64,000 nucleotides of DNA, taken from Chrysopilus asiliformis (Eukaryota > Arthropoda > Insecta > Diptera > Rhagionidae). The stretch lies in the NCBI GenBank assembly GCA_964034945.1, contig OZ035961.1, forward strand, positions 47,728,184 through 47,792,183, in the 5' to 3' direction. The notes under the pieces were generated by a model, which was given only the letters and a program-made list of their open reading frames with translations, was not told where the DNA came from and ran no database searches. Position numbers and translations under genes: made by a program. Below are positions 23,449-35,215 of the stretch, piece after piece; position 1 is the stretch's first letter, and each line of letters begins with the position of its first letter.

Positions 23449-23524
23449 AAAGAATAAATGTTAAAACCAAAAAAATATTTCTATTTTTATTTCGAAATGA
23501 CTAAATGTTATTATATTTACAATA

Positions 23525-23815
23525 TATAAATTTTATTCCAGGAATATATAAATTTTATATACAAAATGGTAAAAAATCTATCCAACACATTTATCAAAAT
23601 ATTTAATATTTTAAAGGATAAAGTTAATATATAAGGTTTATTAACTAAATCTATAAATGAAGGTATAAATTAATCTATGAACCAACTTTATAGTTATAGG
23701 TATAACTTAAGTACATTGAATTTATCAATTTTAATCCACGTGACTTATAAAATTTATAAATAATAAAATTTATAAAATATAGGTAAATTTATTTATAAAA
23801 TTTATATCCAAATTT
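23525..23815. repeat. Array of TATAAATTTTATA palindromes
   Basis: The palindromic phrase TATAAATTTTATA and close variants (TATAAAATTTATA, TTTATAGTTATA) recur many times. It resembles the motif-array elements elsewhere in the window, but boundaries and TIRs are not clear. Confidence 0.5.
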
Positions 23816-23829
23816 TCAACTGTGCAGGT

Positions 23830-24090
23830 AAAACATTTCTTAGTTTTAGAACATTAAGATCAAATCTAGAAAATCAAATAAGAAAATATTTCTAATTTTT
23901 GGAAAAGCTAAAAATGAATTTCTAAAACCTAGTTTTCTGAAATTAAGAATACGAGAAAATAGTTCTTAATTCAAGAAATTCAGTCCATGATACAAGAAAT
24001 GGTCTTCTTAGTTTTAGAAATATTTTTTATGTCAAAATGTCACTTTCTACATTTGATCCCATTTTTTTGGAATTGAGAAACGTATTATCT
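23830..24090. repeat. TTTCTTARTTY-rich repeat
   Basis: Repeated TTTCTTAGTTTTAGAA/TTCTTAATTCAAGAAA phrases on both strands. Similar tracts occur at 43150-43310 and 44740-44890. Probably another AT-rich non-autonomous family. Confidence 0.4.
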
Positions 24091-24099
24091 GGACAAAAC

Positions 24100-25299
24100 T
24101 TGTCAAATTTTAGTGACGTCGCATGCTGCTTGCAGTAGGGTGCTCAATATTAGGTTGCTGTTAAATGATTTCAATCATTTTAGCCTGTAGTCCAAATACC
24201 TTTTTCTTGATTATTTGAAAAAAGTAAACAGGGCCAACAAAATCATTTATTAATAGCAGAGCAACCGCATAGCCAGAATTTGGATTCGAAAGAAGAAGGC
24301 TAAAAATGCCTACTGAAAGATTTTCATTTCGATACTACTTTGCAAGCTAAGTCGGTAAGTGCCGGTGTCGGCCTACCGAAATTTATCATTTCCAATTGTT
24401 CCTGAATATTTCATGGAGAATATGATTTCTTCAACAGTTTTTCGATTGCATGAACCAACTGTTCAGCTGTCAAATCAGCAAGCAAATGAGCGATATTTCT
24501 GTTTTGCTTTGCTATTTGCCTTGGACCTGTGCTGCTATTTATGCCGCATGACGGCTAAGAAATCACCTGCGACTAAGGTATAGCTACACACTAAAATGTG
24601 TGAGGGTTGGAGCTTTATCTATGTAAACACATAAAAAATCCCTAGAAGTATTTGGACATTTCCCTCCATATGGCAGTACTATTTTTTCAGGCATTTTTAA
24701 TTGTCAAATTTATCGTCACCTCTCAGACCAGGCGATAATGCTCAGACATGAAAATATCTACTTTTTGTCGGTTTCTATTATCTTAATCGTTAGTAATATG
24801 AATAATTTACCTCATGTGATACATAATATATTTAATAAAGCATTTATGCTCTGACAATTAGACAAAAAAGAGTTTTTTTTTACTTTTGCAAAAAGTACTA
24901 TAATTTTGTTTTTTAAACTTTTTTTTTTTTAAAAACTGTTAACTAGTTGTTAGAAAAGAGTTTTTTCTGTAATTCTATAGAATATTTCAATGACACTGTT
25001 TCTGAGATCTCGTGTACCAATAAATGTGAGACTTTATCAACCCACAAAAAAAAATTAGAGCAAAAACAAAAAAAAAATACAACACGGAGTTATTATACTT
25101 TAATCAAATAGTGTTGTAAAATAATCATATTTATATCTATTATATTTTTCTGGATTCGGAAATGTAAGAAAGCAGATAAATTTAAACTAAATTCATTTAT
25201 TTATGAAAAAATATAAAGTAGTTGGGTTTAAGTTATCGGTCTTTCGGTCATGCGATCTGATTAATTATGTATTTTTTTTCACCAAATCTGTGATTTCTT
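24100..25299. other. No recognisable gene
   Basis: AT-rich, with poly-T and poly-A tracts at 24870-25075. No motif seen. Confidence 0.45.
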
Positions 25300-25434
25300 G
25301 GTGCGTATTCATAGCCGTTTTAAAAACAGTTTTTGTTTAACATGAGTTTAAACTGACAGAAAACCATAGCAATCTGTCAGTTTACATTCATATTAAACAA
25401 AAAATGTGTTTAAAAACGTTTATGAATACGCCCC
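25300..25434. mobile_element. Fold-back MITE, 135 bp
   Basis: The left arm starts GTGCGTATTCATAGCCGTTT and the right arm ends AACGTTTATGAATACGCCCC. The arms pair imperfectly over nearly their whole length, including GTTTAAACTGACAG with CTGTCAGTTTAC, leaving a short loop. Confidence 0.7.
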
Positions 25435-25700
25435 TTAATTTTAAAAAAAATTAATTGAAAATATAAATTCTGAGTTCTGTTTTAGAAATTCTTACAAACT
25501 TCAATTTGTGATACTAGTATTTTAAAGAAATAATTTCAGTTCAAAATTTCAATTCACATAAAACATCTGTGGAATTTGACTTTAGGAGTAAATTTCCCCG
25601 TTCATATGTGGCACTTTTACCTTATGAAAAATCACTGGAAAAAAGTCATCGTCAGGCACATAAATCGCAGCATGATAATTTAAAGTTACAGTTTTCATAA

Positions 25701-26125
25701 AGCCCATATCAGAATGCAGCAGCGCTTTCGTGACAGCGGGCAGCAAAAGTTTCCCATTGGCTAAGAGCAAAATTATGACGTACTAAAAGCAGCAAAAATT
25801 CTCGCTGCTTTTTTAGCGCTATTTCTATTTTTACTGACGCTGCCCGAGCAGTAAATTTTCCATATAGTTCGAATATACGCTATACGCCGTCAGAACGCTA
25901 ATGCCTTCATTAATTTTATCTAAATCATCAATTATTGTAGACATTTTATGAACGAATAGATAAATTAACAAAATTTCACGAGAAAATCAAACAAATGAGA
26001 ACTGTCAAACTGATTTTACTCCGGATTCGTGCTGCTCCATGCCGTGATGGAAGTCAGCAAAACCAATTTTACTGCCAAGGCAGTTTTGCTGCCGCAGCGA
26101 ATGCTGCTTCATTCTGATATGCGCT
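25701..26125. mobile_element. PIF/Harbinger-like MITE with TAA duplication
   Basis: TAA at 25698-25700 and 26126-26128. The left end AGCCCATATCAGAATGCAGC pairs with the inverted right end AGCGCATATCAGAATGAAGC, and the subterminal GCAGCAAAA motifs are also inverted. A 3-base TWA duplication is the PIF/Harbinger habit. Non-coding; the open frame over its left end is incidental. Confidence 0.72.
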
Positions 26126-26253
26126 TAAGAGTCATCGTGTAAAACTTTCGTTTTTAGCATCACCCAAGAATAGCCGCTTTTACACCTTTCTTCAACCGGG
26201 CGCAGTTGCTCTAATTTAGTACGCCAGAGGAAATAAAAGTTCATACACAGAAC

Positions 26254-26800
26254 CAGTGTTGCCGGAGACCTCAAGCCCAAAATCGCTGAAATGAGGAAAA
26301 AAAATCTCAAAAGTCTCCGAAATTATAGACAAAAATCGCTAGTTTTAAGACTTTTTTTTAATGCACATTTAAACATATATTTTGTTTTCAAATCGGTTTT
26401 ATTCTTTGTTTTTAACCATAATAAAATATAATAATAAAAAAAACTTTGTCTTCTTAAAAAACACACTGCACCTTCAGCAAAGCACACAAAATTTAAAATA
26501 AATTTGACGTTTACTTAAGTTAAGTCATTCATGTATTTTCTTATAGGGGGATTCTGTGGTACTTATTTATATACATTTGGTAGGTTGTTGACTCAATAAG
26601 CATAAATGTAAAAAATTGTGAAAAGTATGATATTTATTAGCAAAAATTTCAACAGTTTTTTTTTCTTAAGAAACTTTTGAAAATCGCTGAAATCTCCGAA
26701 AAGTCCCCAAAAGACCACTAAAATCTCAAATCTCAACACGTGCTTTTTAAGGCATGAAAGTCGCTAGAAATGAGACAAGTCGCTGAAAATGGCAACACTG
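26254..26800. mobile_element. hAT MITE with 8 bp target duplication
   Basis: Ends are CAGTGTTGCC and GGCAACACTG, flanked by CACAGAAC (26246-26253) and CCCAGAAC (26801-26808), an 8-base duplication with one mismatch. Subterminal AAATCGCTGAAAT and GTCTCCGAAA motifs recur on the two sides. No transposase. Confidence 0.85.
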
Positions 26801-26879
26801 CCCAGAACCTAGAGCGAGTTCTTTTATTCTCTGAATTGAGACCTATTTCGATCGACCCTTAAATAGAGATTATTTTGGA

Positions 26880-26952
26880 CCAGTTCGAGTCGATCCGAAG
26901 TAACCTTAAATTTTAAAAAAAATTTAAAATTAAGGTTATCTCGGATGAACTG
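26880..26952. repeat. Inverted repeat hairpin
   Basis: CCAGTTCGAGTCGATCCGA..AACCTTAA pairs with TTAAGGTTATCTCGGATGAACTGG apart from a 7-base insertion. Confidence 0.6.
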
Positions 26953-29900
26953 GTTATGTCGGATGAACTAAACAAAGATATATTTTTTCGCAGCAAAATA
27001 GATTCAAAAGCAACAATACGCGTTAAATCTCTTTAAATAAATAAAATTATATTTGATTTCCACTTTTATTGCAAACTTTTTAAAAATAACATTTTTACAT
27101 TCTAAATGTTGCTTGATTTTATTGCTTGACGTCTACCGAATTTCATGGAATTAATTTTCCATTCATTTCCCCGTCCATATTTTCTTAAATCGCATAAAGT
27201 TATATAATTTATCTAAATTTTGTATTTGGATATGCCATTCTTGTCGAAATAAATTTAAAAATCGGTTTAAACTAACTCTCGGAACCTAATTCTACTTTTT
27301 CTATCCGATATGAGTTTCGTATAACCCGGCATTCTAGAAACTTAATAACCGCGTATACGAAGGTTTACTAAAATCTCTTAATAAAAAAAAAATAAAACAT
27401 TTTCTAATATTTTATCGCAAATATGCTCTAATATATATACATATATTCTATCAAAAAATCGATGTAATCGAAATAATAGCATTTCAAAGTGTAAAACAAC
27501 AAAAATTCGTACAATACAGCATACAGCCGGATGACAATACGTTGGCTTTAATGTAGAGTTCTTCATATGGATATGGAAATATAATTTTCCGATATACTTG
27601 GATGCAAGGCTGGGACTTTTGTTTCGATTTCATACACACAAAACGCGATGGAACAAGAGGCACTAAGAAAAAAGCAAAAAATACCCTCAAAAGCAACGAA
27701 TTGATAAAAATAAGATTGAAAAAAGAAAAATGCACAAAAAAATACAATAGAAAAAAAAACGCTGGGTACTGATAATGTTGCCGGGGAAATAGAAGTAAAT
27801 ATACATGTTTTTATTGTACTAGGTATATCTGAAAGCAGTACGCAAACCGTAAGTTAAACACAAACATTATTGAATGATTGTATAAAAGACAATTCCATCA
27901 GTTCGGTATAGCGAATTTTCTCTTAAACGAGGCAGCCACTAATGTGTACATTTTTTCAAGCTTTACAATTAAACCCGATGTTCTGTTAAGGAAACCAACC
28001 TAACAACTGCGATAGAAGCATCGTATCGTTAGGCAAGAAAAGACAGAAAATATAGGTGTTCGCACATACATGTAGTAGCGTTGTGTCTCGCGTATTTATG
28101 TGCATAATAGAACCTGCCTGTTTGTGCAAATGCGCAGACGAAGCGTTTTAGTGGAGGGGACCTCTTACAGTTCATTTACTCACAGGGGTACAAATAAATT
28201 AAAGGTGCTTATAAAGTTTGATACTCGTATGTTTTCAAGCAGTGTGGGTACATTGTACATTCGAGATAACCTATAGATTCCAAAGAATCAAAGGAAAATT
28301 AAGGCACGCCCCTAAAATCATCTACTCAAGGCTTTCCAAACCGGGTGACCAATGAGCGTTTCAGATGTCATGATCCGAAAACACACGATTATGTCCGAAC
28401 AACGTGGAAAACTTGTTTTAGCCCTGCTACAATGAGGGTTGCCTACCGATCATTCGACTTTAAATACTTTTTTTGTGGCTTGAATATCCAAACGGAAAGA
28501 GAGGGTAACTCATGGTTCGGCCTATTCAGTTGGTTTATAACCGTTGGCCCGTGTTTGCGGATGTTATGAATCGTTTTTGTTAATGCACTGTTTTCGCGCT
28601 CAATTGATATGGATACGATATGAAAAAATGTAATCGCACGCCGAAGGGATACCGACGAGAATTTTTTTTAATGTAAATCACATTTAATCTTTGTTTTTAT
28701 AAAATATGATTTTTACTTCGCAATTTGTGTCTGTTAAAATCGTGAAAAATACTTGAATCGAATTTGAAATAACGCACGATATTTAAAAATGTTTGGTCAA
28801 GTGATCTATGTTAGTGCAATTATATTATAATACATACTGACTGCGTCAAAAGCTGATAAAACATCTCTGATTTTAATTAAATTTCAAAGAAAACAGCCTT
28901 ATCTTCATGCTTGAATGTTCGAAATTTCTTTTGACTTGTCACTGATAATAGGAATAATAATAAAAAAAAATAGTAGTTATGAGAAATGACAACGATCTTG
29001 AAGTCAAAATGCTTATCTGTACTCACCTGAAGCAAAGATATGAAATTACTGCTTGTTGTCAAGATAAGAATTTTTGACAATCCTGTTATTATTAGTGTTG
29101 TAAATTTTTATTGACTTGATAATCAATTTTACGATGCTCTATAGGAATTTTTTTTTAAATTATCGCCACGCAATCTTATCACCCTATAAATTGATATTTG
29201 ATAATTGTTTACTGGCAATCACACAAATTATGAAAAGTATCAGAAATCATTTCGATTTATAGATAGGGACCTACTAAATTACCTACTCAAATAATATCAT
29301 CTACACAATTAAGCAATGTACTTGAAATCGAAAATATACCTCAATGCATTGGAACATATTTTTATATCTATATTTTGCTACTCTAAAGGTTTACAATGTC
29401 TGGATGTAAATTTTTAAAAAAATATATAGGTGAAATTCACACCAGTATTTTTTTTTTAATTTTATTAGCCAAAACTAATAAATCAAGTATCACTTACTCA
29501 CAATTGCTTGGAACATATATTAATGATAAAACAATCTATTAAATTCAGAAAGAATCAATCACCGCAAACACTAATAGCATCATCTTATTGTTTGCCTCCT
29601 GCTGATGAACTGAAGATCTTTCAACAATATGTTATAAAAAAAATTGGTGTTTTTCTTTGAAATATCCTCATGATGTGTGATGTGAAAGCATAGATTCGAC
29701 AAAGCAATGAATTTTGATTAATTATAAGTTCACATTTTTCCCTAAATCTAATCAAATATACAGCCAAAAAAAGTAGATTGAAAAGTATGAGCTATAACTA
29801 GTCTTTAATGGAGAGTTAGATAGAATAAAGGTGTATATTTTTCAAGCCTTAATGATTATTTTTTTTCGATATCCAAATGAATCTATATGGATTAAAATTG

Positions 29901-31089
29901 GTATTTTTTGGGTTAATATAACTTATTCAAAGTGCGTATTGACTTTGTAAGGATATTTGTGTGAGTAAGACAAGTAATACAAATTACAATACCGCTTTAA
30001 TAAAACTAGACTTCACGCTACTAGTCTTTTAGTCGTCACATGATAATATTATATCTTGCAACACTTTTTTTTATGTATTCTTGAAATCATGACTACAAGA
30101 TTTTTAAATGGGGTGTATAATAATATCACGTCAATATTAAGAAAAGTATATATAGAAATAAAAATGAAAAATGTATACTGCTATTTCACCTTTTTTACAT
30201 GTGATAACAAAAGTCCCACGGAAAATCACTTTTTGTTGGTCTTAATACGCTCTACATTAATTTGTCTGTCTATCCCTTTTTGTACATGCGCAAACCTATT
30301 ATATACTGTCCATAAAATCTAACGTAAAGAGCATTTATTCCTTGCAGATATACATCTTTTTGAAATCAAAAATTCGTCGCTATAAATGTAGTAAAAAAGA
30401 ATTATTCAATTTTTATTTAAATCGAGAACTAAAATATCATGATTCTTTATAGATACTATTCAACAGAGATTTTTCTGCAAGTAACTGTGCCAAATAATTA
30501 TTATTTTGTTTATTTTACGAGCATGTCTATAGATTTCCGGATATCACAAATAAATTGGCATGCGTAATTTAATTTTATTTTAAAGTACTGATAACTTTAT
30601 CTGTTTTTGAAACTGATTAAAAATTAGATTAATATCTATAATTGAATATACTGTTTTTCATAATATAGTAGTACTGCGCCCACTTAACTGTTGTTGCTTA
30701 AAATTTTTGTACGCAACTACTCTCACCGTCCGATAGTTCTTGTTTCGTTTTTTTTTTGGTAATATTTACAAAATTATTATGTTGTGATAAACAAGAACAA
30801 TAGTGCAATATCTACATTAAAAACGGTGCCTAGTAAGAATTCTATTGTGGCGAGAATTTATGAGTCAATCAAATGAAAAAAATTCGTAAAATGTGTTTCC
30901 TCGATTTGTTTACCAGTGTGTTGGTATATAGTTCTTTAAAGTGAATACATAAAAAAAAGACAAGTGCCGCGATAGTGTAAAATGTGAAATCAACGTGTTA
31001 AGCCAATTTTAATTGATTTAAGAAAATAATTAACAAGAAAGAAAAAAACAAAAACTTCCGTATTATATATTTGTGTTATATTTGTTTTA
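26953..31089. other. Gene-free upstream region of the exon at 31140
   Basis: Mostly AT-rich with no repeat structure I can name. 27950-28620 is less AT-rich than its surroundings and unlike the repeats in this window, so it is a candidate for conserved regulatory or untranslated sequence (inference). A possible 5' leader precedes the exon from about 30660; TTTGTTTTAG at 31081-31090 could be a splice acceptor. Confidence 0.4.
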
Positions 31090-31139
31090 GTTGTCTTTTG
31101 TTATCATTGAAAGATATATATTGCTGCATTAAAATATCA

Positions 31140-31365
31140 ATGATGGATATGTCATCTACAACAGAAGCAGCACGCAGTTGGTATGAAAATCCTCGTTTAG
31201 GAGGTTCACCAAATACCGGAGCTCTGTCCAGTGCCTCTGGACACCAAGGTGTTTCTGGCGGCTCCACTAGTGGCTTAGATGCATCTGACATGGGTGCGTT
31301 TTATGCACTTGAAGGTTCAGGTCATCACCGTCGATACTATTCTACAGGATATCATCCTTCACATG
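31140..31365 (+). CDS. Candidate first coding exon; N-terminus resembling a GATA1/2/3-class factor (grain-like)
   Basis: ATG ATG GAT ATG at 31140 opens a 75-codon frame that ends at a strong donor, G|GTAAGT, with the splice after 31365 (phase 1). The exon is markedly less AT-rich than its surroundings and uses Ser/Gly/Thr/His-rich codons, as fly transcription factor N-termini do. The peptide starts MDMSSTTEAARSWYENPRL and has a later DMGAFYALEGSGHHRRYY stretch. The M(D/E)M..E..R.WY start recalls the N-box of GATA1/2/3 proteins, whose fly member is grain, a regulator of neuron and organ development that acts in the nucleus. This is memory-based similarity: no zinc finger lies in the window. 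A nearby acceptor-like TTTTAG at 31090 suggests that this is not the first transcribed exon. The frame continues past the donor to a stop at 31388, which would apply only if the intron were not used. Confidence 0.6.
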
Positions 31366-31991
31366 GTAAGTTGAAAGTGTTTTCCTAGAAAATACTGCTC
31401 TTGGCCCTGTGTCAAAGGTTTACTTTAAACCGTCTTTAAAACATGCATTTCCCTTAGTTCCCAACCTGGTTTGCATTTACAAATTGATTGATTTTCTTCT
31501 ATGACTCGCCAACAAAATTAAAATTCTTCTCTGTAACAAAGCTTGATCCGTTCCTGTAAAATATGGGAGAGCGATTATAGGACTCTTTACTTCATTCCTT
31601 AGCATAGATATTTAAACCAATCCATAAATATTTGAACCAGGCCTAGTTTTCGCGTAATCAATACTATGTATATAGGGCTCAGAGAAGAATAGCTACCTTC
31701 CAACAAAATTAGCACTCGTTGTTAATTTGCAAAGGAGACATTCCAAAAGTGAGGGGAAAACTATGCTATATTATCGTATGTAATTCTTTCAATATGATTT
31801 AGGACCCAGTTCTACGAAAATTTTGGAAACAGTGTTAGTGTTAGTTGTTCCATTCTTATGCAAATATAATTGAGCGAATGTGCTAAATTAAGCCAACTTT
31901 ATGTCTTCGATGATAATTCGCATATCGTTTGTTTATTCGTAGTTTATATAGTTTGGACTTGCCTTGTACCACGCTCTAACCTCTGGAGCCC
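31366..31991 (+). other. Start of presumed intron
   Basis: Follows the GTAAGT donor. AT-rich, no second exon recognised; if the exon reading is right, the intron extends past the window end (over 32 kb). Confidence 0.45.
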
Positions 31992-32397
31992 AATGAACGC
32001 AACGCGAACGCAGAAACTGTCACTTACAAGTTCGTTCCATAGACATCATTTGAAGTGAGCACAGTGAACGCAGTGAACGCAACTACAACGCAAAAGTTTG
32101 CAAACTTCTAACTTTGCCGCAGAATTCTGCGTTGACAGTTTATAGATTGAGGTTGGGGAAATGTTGTTCGAGGAAAAATTGATAGCCTTAGTGCAATAAC
32201 ATACAAATAACAAAGATAAAGACCAACAAAGCAAATTATCGCTTCGAAATTATCCATTTGTGTAATTTTGCCAACTTCATACCCCTTTATATTATGTCAC
32301 TTGTACTACTTCACGAGATGCCATTGGGCTTTGCCGCTGAAATGTTGCGCTGCGTGACAGTTCACAGCGTTGGAGTTGCGTTCGCGTTGCGTTCATT
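31992..32397. mobile_element. TIR element with AATGAACGCAACGCG ends
   Basis: The left end AATGAACGCAACGCGAACGC and the right end are exact inverted repeats over about 21 bases, with CTGTCAC/GTGACAG placed inversely just inside. It is directly abutted by E4 at 32398, with no spacer. Non-coding. Confidence 0.72.
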
Positions 32398-32976
32398 CAC
32401 TCTCAAAAAAATGGAGTCGATTACGCACCGAAAGGAAGTTTGAGGGAGTCCATCACCTATTGGAGAAAATCGAGCACCGGGCTAGGGAGTTCACAACAAT
32501 TCCTTATGGGTGTTAATTTTTAACAATTTTTCGGTGTTAAACCAACTTATTAGATGGCCAAAAAAAACCTCGCAAATTCTGTTTTTTTTGCAAGCATTTG
32601 ATATGTTTTGAGTTTTTTTTCGTGTTTCCAAAGTTAATATTGACTTGTTAAAAACTTTTCTTGCATGTCTCTGCCGGGACTCGAACACGGGACCTCTCGA
32701 ATTGTAAACCATTTGCCTTCCCAATAGGCTGTTGAAGCCAATTGGCAAGCCTCTTCTAAACGTGAACACCCTTAACAATTAAATAACTCCTAAAAGGAGT
32801 TGTAGTGAATTTTTGACTCCTTTTCGGAGTTCATTTAAAATTTAGGTCAAAACGGTGTTAAATTGAATATTTAGCTCTGTAAAATAAAAATTTAAAAATA
32901 ACTCCGCGCTACGGTGTTAAACTTTTAGCTATGTTTTCAGGCGGAGTTAATTCGTCCCCGGATTTTTTCGAGAGTG
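32398..32976 (+). mobile_element. Family E element, copy E4
   Basis: Same structure as E1-E3, with one end base changed (CACTCTCAAAAAAAT). TA is present on the right (32977-32978), but TT precedes it on the left, where it meets the neighbouring element. The tRNA-like core is on the minus strand (about 32670-32750). Its sequence is closest to E1' in the core (ACTCGAACACGGGACC). Non-coding. Confidence 0.85.
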
Positions 32977-33109
32977 TAGGATATCATCCTGCCCTTCAGA
33001 TTGCGCAGGTTCTAATATTAAAAATATCTTATGTAAACAGTGCATGACTTGGTGATACAAAATTTACGTTTATACACAATTTACACTATAACCCGACGAA
33101 TAAAATATT

Positions 33110-33800
33110 AGTTCATATAAAAATATGAATTTTTATTATGAAAAATTTGAAATATCTCGATAATGATAAAATATATCGATTTACGGAAAAAACCAAAAAT
33201 GTAGATCATTTTAATATCTTTAATTCTCCCTTTAACTGTTTTATTCTTTCGAAAAAACGTTAGTTTGCAAATAACTCGCAAAAATCTAATTTTGTACGAG
33301 GAAAGATAGCGCATAACGGTTAAATACAAAATTGTGGGGAATATTATTCTCCTCAATTCATCTCATGCAAGGGGGAAACCCCTTAGTTTTCCAGAGAATC
33401 GCAAAAACTGATTTTTTGAAATAACAGATACCGGTTTGAGTTATCGAGTTCTAGTAAAAGTCAAAAGTGTAGGAAACTTTACTATCAAAAGTGTAGGAAA
33501 TTTTACTGTCAAAAGTGTAGAAAATTTTACTTTTGTCATAAAGAAGGCTATTGAAAAATGCAGATTTTGGAGTAAAAAGCCAAAACCGGAATTGGGATTT
33601 TTAAAAAGCCGCCATTTTTGTTACTTCCGTTTGGCGGATTTCCACCAAAAGTGGGATCCTCCCACTCCAGAACAAATCATACCTGTAAAATTTTAAGGCT
33701 CCTACTCAAATAGTTTTTAAGAAATCTTGTACACAGCCTGACATACTAAAAGACTAACAGACAAAATGACATTTTTGTAATAATGCTCCATTCGACTCAG
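33110..33800. repeat. Dispersed repeat family C, copy 2
   Basis: Collinear with 20560-20990, then extends through CAGAACAAATCATACCTGTA and CCTACTCAAATAGTTTTTAA, a 3' tail style seen in insect LINEs (inference). The open frame at 33436-33696 lies in this repeat and is not thought to code. Confidence 0.6.
33461..33533 (+). repeat. 24 bp tandem repeat, three copies
   Basis: The unit CAAAAGTGTAGGAAAYTTTA, with four more bases to the next copy, is repeated three times. The single-copy equivalent is at 20935 in the related repeat, so the expansion is local. Confidence 0.75.
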
Positions 33801-34624
33801 GAGTGGTCGGCAAATGTTTTTAGGCAAAATAAGGGGGTCAAAAAGTTTCACGAACACAATATTTTGTATAAGAAAGTGAAAATACGCATTTTTTCAATTT
33901 TTCGTTTTCAAATACGTGTAACGTATAACGAAAGCTATAACGCAAAATAGAAATCGCGGGATTGCAAAAATCGAATGTCCCAAAAAACATGCTGGGAAAA
34001 CATATATATTTACGCATTTAATGGAATTTAAACAAAATATTGTTTTAACTTTTATTTATCAATAGGAACAAATATTTTTTCTTGTACGTAATTTGAGCAT
34101 TTGCATAAATCGACCATTGCGTAAATCGAGCTTTTCCAGTACTATAAAGTACTTTTTTCTAAGGTAAATTGAATATGAGTAGAAAAAAGTACTTTTGAAT
34201 GTGTTTTTTAAATGCAGTTCGAAATGTTTATTGAAATAATGTTTCAAAGTACATTCTAAAAAGTAGTATTAAATTGCTTCCGCTTAAAGTACTTTAAAAT
34301 TTCCTTCAGGGTTCAAATTCAGTACATGAAATTTTCCTGAACTCATATACAAACATGGCATTCTCGTCCGTCGTAGAATGCAAAAATTGCTGAGTTCAGA
34401 ATTAAATCTTAAATTTACAGAAAATCAAGCATTTCATTTTTAAATTTGTAGACTATTTTATTACACACTTACATTGATTCATGACGTAATTTAGTTACCA
34501 CGTCTACATGGAAAAGTTACAAGATTTCAGAGATTTTCCTTTATGCATAAAATGCTTCATATTTAGACAATAGGAAGAAAGTTCGGTTTATTTAAAACTA
34601 AAAATTGAAATTATAAAATCTGTA
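33801..34624. other. No recognisable gene
   Basis: AT-rich, with several AAAGTACTTT-type phrases at 34140-34300. No coding signal. Confidence 0.4.
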
Positions 34625-35215
34625 CTATCGAAAAAACGGAGTGGATTACGCACCGAAACGGAGTTTGAGGGACTCCTTCACCTTTCGAAGAAAATCGAAA
34701 TCCGGGCTAGGAAGCTCACAACAGTTCCCTATGGGTGTTAATTTTTAACAATTTTTCGGTGTTAGAGAAGTAAAAGAAACAAATAAATTTCGTCTCACAA
34801 ATTCTTTTTTTTTGCAATTGTTTTCAAAGTTAATATTGACTGTTACAAACTTTTCTTGCATATTTCTGCCGGGATTCGAACCTGGATCCTCTCGATTTGT
34901 AAATCATGCGCCTTTCCAGTAGGCTATTGAAGCCAAATGGTAAGCCTCTTCTGAATGTAAACTACGTTTACAACAGAAACACCTTCTAAAAGGAGTTCGA
35001 GTGAATTTTTGATTTCTATTCCGAGTTAATTCAAAATTAAGGTTAAAACGGTGTTAAAATGAACATTTAGTTCCTTACAACAGAAATGTCAAAATAACTC
35101 TGCACTACGGTGTTAAAATTTTTCTGAATAACACTGCGAGATGCTTAATTTTAGCTATGTTTTTTAACTATGTTTTGAGGCGGTGTTAACTCATTCCCGG
35201 ATTTTTTTGAGAGTG
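34625..35215 (+). mobile_element. Family E element, diverged copy E5 (most tRNA-like core)
   Basis: The ends are degraded (CTATCGAAAAAACGG; TTTTTTGAGAGTG, then TG instead of TA), and the interior differs from the other copies at many positions, so it is older. Its minus-strand core (about 34865-34934) is closest to a tRNA: A-box AGCCTACTGGAAAGGCGC and a consensus B-box GGTTCGAATCC with a T-arm pairing at four of five positions. This suggests that the ancestral element held a recognisable pol III promoter. Confidence 0.78.
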
